A program made the position numbers and the translations under genes. From CAYVZU01 sp964455935 (GTDB lineage: Bacteria; Fibrobacterota; CAYVZU01), in contig CAYVZU010000064.1 in NCBI GenBank assembly GCA_964455935.1, positions 1 to 21,990 on the forward strand: a stretch of 21,990 nucleotides of DNA. The letters are read 5' to 3'. Positions 7,861-14,850 of this stretch are shown here, piece by piece. Positions within the stretch are counted from its first letter, which is position 1; every line of letters starts with the position of its first letter. The notes beneath the pieces are model-generated. The model saw only the letters and a list, made by a program, of their open reading frames with translations, was not told the DNA's origin and ran no database searches.

Positions 7861-8376
7861 CTAAATGCCCTTCTGATCGCGTTCCGAAAGAATCGGCTTC
7901 CGGACCGACCACCTGCTTTTGAATCGCGGATCATTCCATTTGAAAGTGAATTGACCGGCCCTGTCATAGTATGCGGATTGTTTATACCCAAGAATGGCCA
8001 CGGGGCTCATAACTAAATGGGCTACTCCATGCTTCGGCGGGATGAGGACCTGAAACCGATTTCTCTCGGACAGGGTCCAAGAAACATGCTTGCCGAAAAA
8101 CCGTGAAGCGGGATCGCAATCAATTACAACAAGATGGATTTTTCCATGAATGCAGGTGGCCAGTTTCCAGGTATTCTGGTCTCCGTGAATGCCCCGGAGC
8201 ACGTTTTTTTTCGAGAGAGAGAAATCGTCCTGCACGAATTTCACTTTAATCCCGGCCTTGCGATAAAGCATCTCATTGAAGGTTTCCACAAAGAACCCGC
8301 GGAAGTCCCTATGGTTCGTTGGAGGTTCGATGAGGACTACGCCTTTGAGCTTTGTTTGTCTGATCTTGAGTTCCAC
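7861..8376 (-). CDS. RmlC-like cupin, dTDP-4-dehydrorhamnose 3,5-epimerase family
   Basis: This 171-residue cupin belongs to the family that epimerises C3 and/or C5 of 4-keto-6-deoxy nucleotide sugars. Landmarks in order are GVVLIEPPTNHRDFRGFFVE (residues 12-31), FVQDDFS (47-53), VLRGIHG with Arg61 and the likely catalytic base His64, the cupin segment IPPKHGVAHLV, GYKQSAYY where the family has its acid tyrosine, and KWNDP. RmlC proper usually has RGLHYQ and GFAHGF, so this divergent member may act on another sugar, for example a GDP-linked heptose or deoxymannose, or only at one carbon. The GTG at 8376 is chosen because GGGAGG lies four bases upstream and the protein then starts like other family members. 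A TTG at 8409 overlapping the upstream stop is the alternative. Confidence 0.85.
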   Translation of the reverse strand: MELKIRQTKLKGVVLIEPPTNHRDFRGFFVETFNEMLYRKAGIKVKFVQDDFSLSKKNVLRGIHGDQNTWKLATCIHGKIHLVVIDCDPASRFFGKHVSWTLSERNRFQVLIPPKHGVAHLVMSPVAILGYKQSAYYDRAGQFTFKWNDPRFKSRWSVRKPILSERDQKGI

Positions 8377-8380
8377 AATG

Positions 8381-8386
8381 CCTCCC
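8381..8386 (-). promoter_or_regulatory. Ribosome binding site deciding the GTG start of the RmlC-like gene
   Basis: The minus strand reads GGGAGG, then four bases, then GTG at 8376. This favours the GTG over the upstream TTG at 8409. Confidence 0.6.
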
Positions 8387-8405
8387 GGGTTACGAGGAGA
8401 TGCTC

Positions 8406-9917
8406 TCAAGTGGGCGCGGCGGTATGCTTGCGCTCCAGTTTTTTGTCAACCATGGCTGCGACTTCTCTTCGCGCTTCGATTCCGAAGGTCCTCTCCATTC
8501 TCCCCAGGTTGTCTGGATTGGTGAAATATGCATGAAATGCATTGTCCCGAAATGCCAAGACCCGACTTCCCTCGATATGTCGCGTGGGTAGCGGAAGCGT
8601 ATCATAGGCATATTGCGAGTATCCGGCCCAGGAATCTGGAAGAGGCCAGCCTTCTTGTTGCGCGATATGGTATAGTTGAGATCCCGGATAGGCCATTGCG
8701 CAATAGAAATTGGCATAGTCACATTTGAGATCGAGCGCGAGCTGCAAAGTCGCCTGCATGGATTTCTCGTCGTCCTCGGGAAGGCCAAAAATGAAATTGC
8801 CGGCAACATAGATGCCCGCCGCCCGAACTTGGGCCATTGTCCGGTGCAGGACATCGATCCGGAAGTCCTTTTCCACGTCCTGGCGGACCAGTTCACTGGC
8901 CGATTCGATCCCAAATGCGAGCCATCGGATACCGGCTTGTCGCAATAGCATTAGGGGGACCGCGTTTACCGAATCCACGCGCGCATAGGCCCAGATGTTG
9001 AGATCGTAACCGCGTTCAATAATGAGCCGGCAAATCCCTTCGACATGGGAAGGGTTTAGAACGAACAACTCGTCACAGATCTTGATGTTGCGCACGCCGT
9101 ACCGTTCAACAAGAATATCAATTTGGCGTATGACCGTGTCGGGACTCCAGAGTCGATAGGAGCGACTGGGCGCTTCCGCACCGGGCGATTGAAACGGCGC
9201 ATGAATGCAGCAGAAACTGCACCGATACGGACAGCCCAGCGCCGTATAGAAAGCCCCATAAGGCTGACGCGCAAGCCCTCCAAAGCAGTGCCAGTTATGT
9301 GCACGGTATCGATCCATGGGCAAAAGGTCCCAGGGGATGCCCGGAATCTCCCGATCCATTGCCTTCACCAGCGGACCCGGCGAACCGGCCCGAATCTGAG
9401 TTCCCTCGCGGTACCACAGGCTGGGAATGCTATTCAGATTGCCCGAAGTCCCGGCCTGGAGCGTCTTGAGCAGGCATTCAAGGGTGTAGAACCCTTCATT
9501 GCCCGCGACAAAATCTGCTTGCGTTTCCTCCATGGTCCTCTGCGGAAGAGCGGCGACATGGCCGCCGATCAGGAGAACCTTGCTTTGGGGGTCCCGTTTC
9601 TTGATCTCGGCGCACAACGTCCGGGCCAGAGGCATCACCAAAGTGGAGGCGGACGGATTATGGCCGTAAACGACAATGGTCGTCAAAAGCGGATTGTATT
9701 CTTGTGCACGCTCGGCGGTTTCCTCGGCGGTCAAGGCAAGGCCGCCGGCATCCAGGATCTCGACTCCAAAACCGCGGGAACGGGCGAATCCGGCCAGAAG
9801 GGCGGCCCACACCGGGGGTTCCACAGCGGTCAATTCACCCGCCAGATTTTGGTACGCGCGCTTCTCCGCGCCGGGGTTGATGAGCAGCAGATCCAGTTTG
9901 CGAGTGGGAATGTTCAT
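8406..9917 (-). CDS. B12-binding-type radical SAM enzyme
   Basis: This 503-residue protein has the two-part layout of cobalamin-binding radical SAM proteins. An N-terminal Rossmann-like domain (LDLLLINPG, PPVWAALLAGFARSRGFGVEILDA, VLLIGGHVAALP) covers about residues 8-150. The radical SAM core carries Cys229, Cys233 and Cys236 in GCPYRCSFC for the 4Fe-4S cluster, with ESASELVRQDVEKDF and GNFIFGLPEDDEKSM further on. The classic DxHxxG cobalamin motif is not evident, so B12 binding is by family analogy only. Such enzymes methylate or rearrange unactivated carbons. In this operon a sugar or lipid carrier is the likely substrate, which is inference. The ATG at 9917 overlaps the upstream stop as ATGA. 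Its stop lies 29 bases before the GTG of the epimerase gene. Confidence 0.88.
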   Translation of the reverse strand: MNIPTRKLDLLLINPGAEKRAYQNLAGELTAVEPPVWAALLAGFARSRGFGVEILDAGGLALTAEETAERAQEYNPLLTTIVVYGHNPSASTLVMPLARTLCAEIKKRDPQSKVLLIGGHVAALPQRTMEETQADFVAGNEGFYTLECLLKTLQAGTSGNLNSIPSLWYREGTQIRAGSPGPLVKAMDREIPGIPWDLLPMDRYRAHNWHCFGGLARQPYGAFYTALGCPYRCSFCCIHAPFQSPGAEAPSRSYRLWSPDTVIRQIDILVERYGVRNIKICDELFVLNPSHVEGICRLIIERGYDLNIWAYARVDSVNAVPLMLLRQAGIRWLAFGIESASELVRQDVEKDFRIDVLHRTMAQVRAAGIYVAGNFIFGLPEDDEKSMQATLQLALDLKCDYANFYCAMAYPGSQLYHIAQQEGWPLPDSWAGYSQYAYDTLPLPTRHIEGSRVLAFRDNAFHAYFTNPDNLGRMERTFGIEARREVAAMVDKKLERKHTAAPT

Positions 9918-11107
9918 CGAGAGCCCGGCAGGCGATTTAGTTCCGCGCAAAGCGTCAGAATCTTGTCCTTGGAAAGATCCGGATAGTTTCCAATGTAGAA
10001 ACCGTAGAAATGGACGTGCTCCACCTGTGGAAACGCCCGCAGGTCGATGTCAGGCAGGCGCTTTCGCAGATAGGGCTGCCGAAGCTGATTCCCGCCGCCC
10101 GAGGTTCCGCGTCGAAACTCGACGCGCACCTTGCGCAGAAATTGCATCACGTTTTCACAAAGAATGGGGTCTGCCTTCTTCAGGACAAGGGTAAACGCAT
10201 AATTGCAGCTGCCTGTTTCAGCAAAATCGGTGCGATACTTATCCGGGTCCAAATGGTCGAGAAAACATCGCAAGTTCTCCTGACGCAGCCGGTTGTTGCG
10301 GTCCAGGCGTTTGAGCTGGGACCGGCCAATGACGGCTTGGATTTCGTTGCTTCGGACGTTAAACGCAGGAAAGGCAAAGATGAAATCCGGGTTCAAGTCC
10401 GGATAGTCGGCACGGAATTTGTCCTGAACCTCCGGTCGCAAAGCCTCCCGAACCATTCCATGCGAGCGCATCATTCGGAGGCACTCATACAGGTCCGGAT
10501 CGTCGGTCGAAATCATTCCCCCTTCTATGGTGCTGAGGTGATGAGCATAATAGAAGGAGAAGTTCGATGCCCAGCCGAATGTACCCAGTTTCCGGCCGCC
10601 AAGCGTGGCTCCATGCGATTCGCAGACATCCTCAATCAGCGGCACGCCCCGGCGCTTCAGTTCTGCGATAAACGCTTCCGTCAGGGCATTGTATCCAAGA
10701 ATGTGCGTAATGAAAACAGCCCGCGTCCGGGACGAGATCCTCGACAGTGTCTGGCCGAGGTCCATTCCCAATGTGCGAGGGTCAATATCGACAAACACGG
10801 GCGTGAACCCGGCTTGAAGAACGGACGCGATATCGGAGACCCAGGTCAGGGGCGGCACGATGACATCCCCCTCGCCCTTCAATTCGCGAAGAGCGGACAG
10901 GGTGACCAGGTTTGCCGAGGCCCCGGAGTTGACCAGGACACTGTGACGAACGCCCAGCCAGTCGGACCATTCCTGTTCGAATGCACGAACATTTTGGGAT
11001 TGTGTAAGGATGGGCATGGACCCGCTTAAAAATGCGATCACGGCATCCAGATCTTCGCGGGTGATGTTGTTGGCCATCAAGGGCCAATCGAGATTTGCTT
11101 CCGACAT
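9914..11107 (-). CDS. DegT-fold PLP/PMP enzyme with catalytic Lys replaced by His (ColD-like sugar 3-dehydratase)
   Basis: This 397-residue protein of the DegT/DnrJ/EryC1/StrS aminotransferase family shows the usual fold landmarks: NSGASANLVTLSAL (residues 60-73), VIVPPLTWVSDIASVLQAG, FVDIDP, ITHILGYNA, LIEDVCESHGA (about 157-167) and GTFGWASNFSFYYAHH. Where aminotransferases have the Schiff-base lysine before the GG motif, this protein has His189 (YYAHHLSTIEGG). The same His substitution defines ColD, which removes the 3-hydroxyl of GDP-4-keto-6-deoxy-D-mannose, and the E1 dehydrase. The length fits ColD (about 388 residues) and lacks the extra iron-sulfur region of E1. The product is therefore probably a 3-deoxy sugar. 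No dedicated partner reductase is obvious nearby, although ColD itself needs only glutamate as cosubstrate. Overlaps downstream (ATGA) and a 3-base gap upstream place it firmly in the operon. Confidence 0.85.
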   Translation of the reverse strand: MSEANLDWPLMANNITREDLDAVIAFLSGSMPILTQSQNVRAFEQEWSDWLGVRHSVLVNSGASANLVTLSALRELKGEGDVIVPPLTWVSDIASVLQAGFTPVFVDIDPRTLGMDLGQTLSRISSRTRAVFITHILGYNALTEAFIAELKRRGVPLIEDVCESHGATLGGRKLGTFGWASNFSFYYAHHLSTIEGGMISTDDPDLYECLRMMRSHGMVREALRPEVQDKFRADYPDLNPDFIFAFPAFNVRSNEIQAVIGRSQLKRLDRNNRLRQENLRCFLDHLDPDKYRTDFAETGSCNYAFTLVLKKADPILCENVMQFLRKVRVEFRRGTSGGGNQLRQPYLRKRLPDIDLRAFPQVEHVHFYGFYIGNYPDLSKDKILTLCAELNRLPGSR

Positions 11108-11110
11108 GGT

Positions 11111-11920
11111 TTAGCTCAGGGCTTCGTTGGATCCTTTGATGACGTAGGCGCTGGGGCTCATGGCCCAATCCAGTCGCCGGAGCAATACGTTCTGGTCTTT
11201 GAAATATTCGTCGGCGGCAGCACTCTCACCCTCCCAAGGCCGAATGCCGTAGTCGTCAAAAATTACGACGCCGCCCGTTACCACGCGTGGCCAGAGAGAC
11301 TCCAGGGCTGTCCGGGTGGGCAGGTATAGATCGCAATCGATGTGCAGAAGGGAAATGCGCAATCCGGGATTCTCGCGAATGAATTTGGGTACGGACTCCT
11401 CGATTTGACCTTCTACGAGAATCACCCGTGGCTTGTGCGGAATAAAACGGTCCCGGTCGAAAATGGTCAGCGCGTCTTTAAGGATGTCTCGGAAGCAGGC
11501 GGCATCATAGCCTCCCACCACCTTGTTGACGCGAGGGTCCTCCTTGCCGTCCTTGGGATGCAACGAGACAAAGCCCTTCCAGTTATCAAAACCAATTACT
11601 TGCTTGGCGCGGTCTCCCATGTTGCGGATCTCGAGAAAGTTGGCCCAGGACATCAATGAGACCCCGCGGTAAACCCCCAATTCCACAATATCACCAGGGA
11701 GGTCAACGGTGCGGCGGAAGAATTCGGAGGGGGCCAGAAATCGTTTAAGGAAAAGCCGCCGGGCATAGACCGGAAAATTCCGGCAGATCTCCCGCCGGGA
11801 AACGTCGTGGCGCTGAAAATGGTCTTCCAGTAATGTCTCGATTTCGTCATCCGCCCTATAACTGGCCCGTCCGTCATAGTGGCGCTGGTCTTTGTTGGTC
11901 TTGCCGTTCTTTTTATTCAT
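11111..11920 (-). CDS. TylF/MycF-type SAM-dependent O-methyltransferase
   Basis: This 269-residue protein has the features of the TylF family, whose known members O-methylate deoxysugar hydroxyls in a metal-dependent way. The SAM-binding loop is DIVELGVYRGVSLMSWA (about residues 77-93), followed by VIGFDNWKGF, the metal-site region LLHIDCDLYLPTRTALESL (with the DCD aspartates), and VTGGVVIFDDYG where the family keeps its Asp-Asp pair. About 60 polar residues precede the fold, beginning MNKKNGKTNKDQ. The ATG overlaps the stop of the methylthiotransferase-like gene by four bases. It lies directly before the ColD-like gene, so a hydroxyl of the same sugar is a plausible target. The family call is strong; the exact substrate is not readable. 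Confidence 0.9.
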   Translation of the reverse strand: MNKKNGKTNKDQRHYDGRASYRADDEIETLLEDHFQRHDVSRREICRNFPVYARRLFLKRFLAPSEFFRRTVDLPGDIVELGVYRGVSLMSWANFLEIRNMGDRAKQVIGFDNWKGFVSLHPKDGKEDPRVNKVVGGYDAACFRDILKDALTIFDRDRFIPHKPRVILVEGQIEESVPKFIRENPGLRISLLHIDCDLYLPTRTALESLWPRVVTGGVVIFDDYGIRPWEGESAAADEYFKDQNVLLRRLDWAMSPSAYVIKGSNEALS

Positions 11921-13131
11921 GTCGACGTCCCTTTCAGAGTGCGGTCGGAAGGAGGACCCTGGTTCATTCGATTGAACCGCTCACGCGCGAATTCGCTGTC
12001 GTCACAGTTGACAATCAACCCGGCCGACTTTAGTTCGTCATGGGCCTGAAGAATTCGACGGTGCTTTGTTTGCGCATCCACCTTGCCGGCATAGCCCGCC
12101 GCCGGCATGGCGGGCACTTCCATGAATCCATTGACGAGCATATACTTGGGCCGATAACGCAAAGCGAAATCGAGCGACATTTGAAAATCATCGTCGGTCT
12201 CCCCGGGGAATCCCACGATCATGTGCGAATCGAATTCCGTGAAGCCAAGTTCGTTCAAAGCCCCAAAAGCCTGCCGCAGCTCTTCCGGGCCGTAGGGGCG
12301 TTTCATGGCCTTAAGGATTCTTTCCGAAGCCGACTGATAGGGCATCTGCAAATGCACGATCAGGCCCTCACGGATAAAACGGGTCATTTCGCTGAAGAAC
12401 TTGCAGAAATGGTGAGGATTAAAATCCTGAACGGCAATTTTAATGTGAGGTACTGCGGTCCGAAGATGCTCGACCAGATCCGGGAACGAACTCCCGAGAT
12501 CGCCTCCATAGTCGCCAACGCTGTCACCCAACAGGACCACGGATGAGCCGCCATCACGCGCCAGCTCGCGCCGGCAGGTTTCGACAATCTGGTCCTCAGG
12601 AAAACTCCGATACGGTGGAAAGGCGAGGCGCTCGGAGCAATACGTGCACTCCCAGGGACAGCCCTCCGAGACATAAAGTTGCATATAGCGACCGACGTAG
12701 GGGGCGTCGGTCGTTGGATTTTCCTTGCGGAAGGCAATTTCGTCCCGGTACAGCCGATTCTTATGGAGGACCAGCGGGACCCCGGCAAGCTTTTTTCCCT
12801 TTGCGCCAAAAATACTCTCCAGTTCACTATGGTCGTTTCGCCAAGGGACAAGCCGGCCGCGGAAGTGGCGCGCAAGCCGCTCACGGTCAATGTCGGGCAA
12901 GCACCCAGCCACCAAAATCTCGCCCTTGTAGGTCTGAACATGATGATCGATCACGGCCAGACTGTTGTCCCGCACGTCATGCCGAAAAGCGCAGGTCCAG
13001 ATCAGCAGCATCTCACTGTTTTCGATTTTGGCAACCACATCATGTCCGTTGGCCCTTATAAAATCGATATAGCTCTGGATTGCGGTGTTGCGCATGCCAC
13101 AGGAATTGAGCGACAAAACAAAAACCTTCAT
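11917..13131 (-). CDS. MiaB/RimO-like methylthiotransferase homologue in a glycan operon
   Basis: This 404-residue protein has the N-terminal UPF0004 domain and the radical SAM domain of methylthiotransferases. Three N-terminal cysteines (Cys11 in LNSCGMRN, Cys47 in IWTCAFRHDVRDNS, Cys77 in VAGCLPD) would hold the auxiliary 4Fe-4S cluster. Cys158, Cys162 and Cys165 in EGCPWECTYC would hold the SAM cluster. This spacing is almost that of MiaB. Further landmarks are LGDSVGDYGGD, LIVHLQMPYQSAS and the conserved DSHMIVGFPGETDDDF. Unlike MiaB, RimO or MtaB, no C-terminal TRAM RNA-binding domain is visible after about residue 350, which argues against a tRNA or ribosomal-protein substrate. ATG 13131 is chosen over a TTG at 13161, because it matches the family N-terminus and lies just after the upstream stop with AGGTGGG in front. 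Its operon neighbours suggest a sugar substrate. Confidence 0.85.
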   Translation of the reverse strand: MKVFVLSLNSCGMRNTAIQSYIDFIRANGHDVVAKIENSEMLLIWTCAFRHDVRDNSLAVIDHHVQTYKGEILVAGCLPDIDRERLARHFRGRLVPWRNDHSELESIFGAKGKKLAGVPLVLHKNRLYRDEIAFRKENPTTDAPYVGRYMQLYVSEGCPWECTYCSERLAFPPYRSFPEDQIVETCRRELARDGGSSVVLLGDSVGDYGGDLGSSFPDLVEHLRTAVPHIKIAVQDFNPHHFCKFFSEMTRFIREGLIVHLQMPYQSASERILKAMKRPYGPEELRQAFGALNELGFTEFDSHMIVGFPGETDDDFQMSLDFALRYRPKYMLVNGFMEVPAMPAAGYAGKVDAQTKHRRILQAHDELKSAGLIVNCDDSEFARERFNRMNQGPPSDRTLKGTST

Positions 13132-13141
13132 CGGCCCACCT

Positions 13142-13909
13142 TCATTTGATCTCTTTGTCAATGACCAGATACGATGTCCGCGAGTTGTGCGGAAACCGTT
13201 TTAGCGCAAATCGATTAAGCCCAAGCACCTCAAGGAGTGCCGCTGTTTCGCCAGGGGTTGAGGAATCGTTGGCTTCATCAAAACCAATAACACTGCCAAT
13301 GGTCAGACGATTCTTGATCGCCAGCAAGCACTCGCGTGTGGGCTTATACAAATCCATGTCAAAGTAGGCAAGGGCCACAACGGTCTCCAAATGCGATTTC
13401 AGGTAGTTGCGCAGTTTCACGCATGCATCACCCTTGATCACCTCGAATCTCCTCAGGTGCGCCTGGGGGCTTTCCTGCTCCTGCAGAGCAAGAATCCGTT
13501 CCAGGTACTTTTCGTAGTCCTGCGTCACGGCGTACCCGCCTTTTGAAAGGAGCGCACCGTCTTTTCGTGAAACAGACGGGAATCCCTGAAAGGTGTCGAA
13601 CCCAACAATTCTGCGCAAGCGATTGAATGGTTCGTAAATTCCGCGCATTGCGCTGAACAGGGACAGGTTCTGGCCCCAACGGCAACCGAATTCCAGGATC
13701 ACCCCTTGCGTTTCCAGAATCTTTCGATATAAGAAATCCATGAAAAGAATGCGGGACAGCGTCTGCGGAACCAGAAAGAGACCCATATTCAGCAGGAGTT
13801 CGTGATCCGGAATCGGGCACTTGCGCATCAGAGAAATGAGTTCCTGCCGCCGTTCATCCTCTTTTCCATCGCCGAATCGCAAGATTGTTGTGGCCTTCTG
13901 TTTCGCCAT
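13142..13909 (-). CDS. Class I SAM methyltransferase-fold protein, TylF/CmcI-like
   Basis: This 255-residue protein has a Rossmann methyltransferase core: GVILEFGCRWGQNLSLFSAM (about residues 69-88) as the SAM-binding strand and loop, RRIVGFDTFQGFPSV, FEVIKGDACVKL, and ALAYFDMDLYKPTRECLLAI (about 189-208), which mirrors the metal-site segment of the TylF-type gene two places downstream. IGSVIGFDEAN occupies the position of the FDDYG motif in TylF, with only one of the two aspartates kept. Proteins like this appear in surface-glycan clusters and, from memory, are sometimes mislabelled as carnitine CoA-transferases; nothing here supports that activity. An ATG with AGGTGA upstream starts the gene 8 bases after the transketolase stop. 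Sugar O-methylation is the best guess. Confidence 0.8.
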   Translation of the reverse strand: MAKQKATTILRFGDGKEDERRQELISLMRKCPIPDHELLLNMGLFLVPQTLSRILFMDFLYRKILETQGVILEFGCRWGQNLSLFSAMRGIYEPFNRLRRIVGFDTFQGFPSVSRKDGALLSKGGYAVTQDYEKYLERILALQEQESPQAHLRRFEVIKGDACVKLRNYLKSHLETVVALAYFDMDLYKPTRECLLAIKNRLTIGSVIGFDEANDSSTPGETAALLEVLGLNRFALKRFPHNSRTSYLVIDKEIK

Positions 13910-13917
13910 GGGTCACC

Positions 13918-14850
13918 TCATGATAGTGAAATCGATTCATTCCAGGCCATCCGGCAGGCCTGTTCGATACTCCGGGAATCATAATGCAGTTGTGCCCGTA
14001 GAGTATCACGCTCCGGATTTCCCAGCGCGAGCGCATCGGGCGGCCCCAGCCGAACAAGGCGGGGCGGTCTCGATTGCACGGCCGCCCATTGGTTCACTGC
14101 GGTCCATAGTCCGCCGACCGGCAGGTGTTCCTCTACCACAATGAACGTGCTTACCCGGCGCGCAGCGTCTGCCAGGGTCTCAGAATCCATCGGCTTGATC
14201 GTATGGATTTGATACGCAGCAGGTTTGATGGAGTCGTTGGCGAGCACGGACAAGGCATTCATCGTCGATACCGCCAAATCGCCGCAGCAAAACACGGCTA
14301 CTCGTTCGCCCTCCTGCAAGAGGCGCGCGCGGCCAAACACCGCCGGCGCCCGGGCCGTAAAGGTGGGCTCTCCATAACGGCCGATTCGCAAATAGCACGG
14401 GCCGGATTGCTCCAATAGCTGGGGAAGCAGCTGAACCATTTCATTCGCGTCACCTGGGGCAACCACGGCCATTCCCGGCAGAAGTGACATGAGCCCAAAG
14501 TCCTCAACCGCGTGGTGCGTAACGCCGCTTTTGGCATATGTGTAGCCACCGCCTGCGCCAACAATCAGCACCGGCAAGTGCGGGTAAGAAATGCTGATGC
14601 GGATCTGCTCGAATGCCCTTCCGGTGGCGAAGGATGCAATGGAATAGACAATGGGCCGCCAGCCCGTAAGCGCCAATCCCGCTGCGGCGCAAACCATCTG
14701 TGCCTCGGCGATCCCCACGTTTATATAACGAGGGCCAAATCGATTGCGGAACTCGTCAAATACCTGGAATCCCAAATCGCCCGTCAGAAAAACAATCCGC
14801 GGGTTGGCTTCCGCCGCCTTGAGAAGTGTGTCGCTAAATGCTTTTCGCAT
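13918..14850 (-). CDS. Split transketolase, C-terminal subunit
   Basis: This 310-residue protein holds the pyrimidine-binding and C-terminal domains of a two-subunit transketolase. The start MRKAFSDTLLKAA is followed by IVFLTGDLGF, YINVGIAEAQMVCAAAGLAL (with the glutamate that activates thiamine diphosphate in GIAEAQ), SIASFATGRAFEQIR, and a C-terminal domain with FIVVEEHLPVGGLWTAV. Together with the next gene it would move a two-carbon ketol unit between sugar phosphates in the cytoplasm. ATG 14850 is the family-like start; it overlaps the N-terminal subunit gene by 17 bases and lacks a strong Shine-Dalgarno sequence, suggesting coupling. A TTG at 14877 is an alternative. A complete pair inside a glycan operon indicates a dedicated, not housekeeping, enzyme. 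Confidence 0.9.
   Translation of the reverse strand: MRKAFSDTLLKAAEANPRIVFLTGDLGFQVFDEFRNRFGPRYINVGIAEAQMVCAAAGLALTGWRPIVYSIASFATGRAFEQIRISISYPHLPVLIVGAGGGYTYAKSGVTHHAVEDFGLMSLLPGMAVVAPGDANEMVQLLPQLLEQSGPCYLRIGRYGEPTFTARAPAVFGRARLLQEGERVAVFCCGDLAVSTMNALSVLANDSIKPAAYQIHTIKPMDSETLADAARRVSTFIVVEEHLPVGGLWTAVNQWAAVQSRPPRLVRLGPPDALALGNPERDTLRAQLHYDSRSIEQACRMAWNESISLS

Noticed and set aside
9123..9986. 287-codon open frame on the plus strand
   Set aside because: It is antisense to the radical SAM gene, whose CxxxCxxC motif and overlaps prove the minus-strand frame. The plus-strand product is low-complexity Arg/Pro/Gly-rich.
10010..11029. 339-codon open frame on the plus strand
   Set aside because: It lies entirely antisense to the ColD-like gene, has no recognisable domain, and is explained by GC-rich third codon positions of the real gene.
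9914..11107. Ordinary sugar aminotransferase
   Set aside because: The catalytic lysine is replaced by His189, so PLP-dependent transamination by the usual mechanism is unlikely.
11917..13131. Housekeeping tRNA methylthiotransferase MiaB or ribosomal RimO
   Set aside because: No TRAM domain is visible, and the gene is overlapped and flanked by glycan genes on both sides.
13142..13909. Carnitine CoA-transferase annotation seen for similar proteins
   Set aside because: The sequence has a SAM-binding Rossmann core (EFGCRWGQN) and no CoA-transferase family III features.
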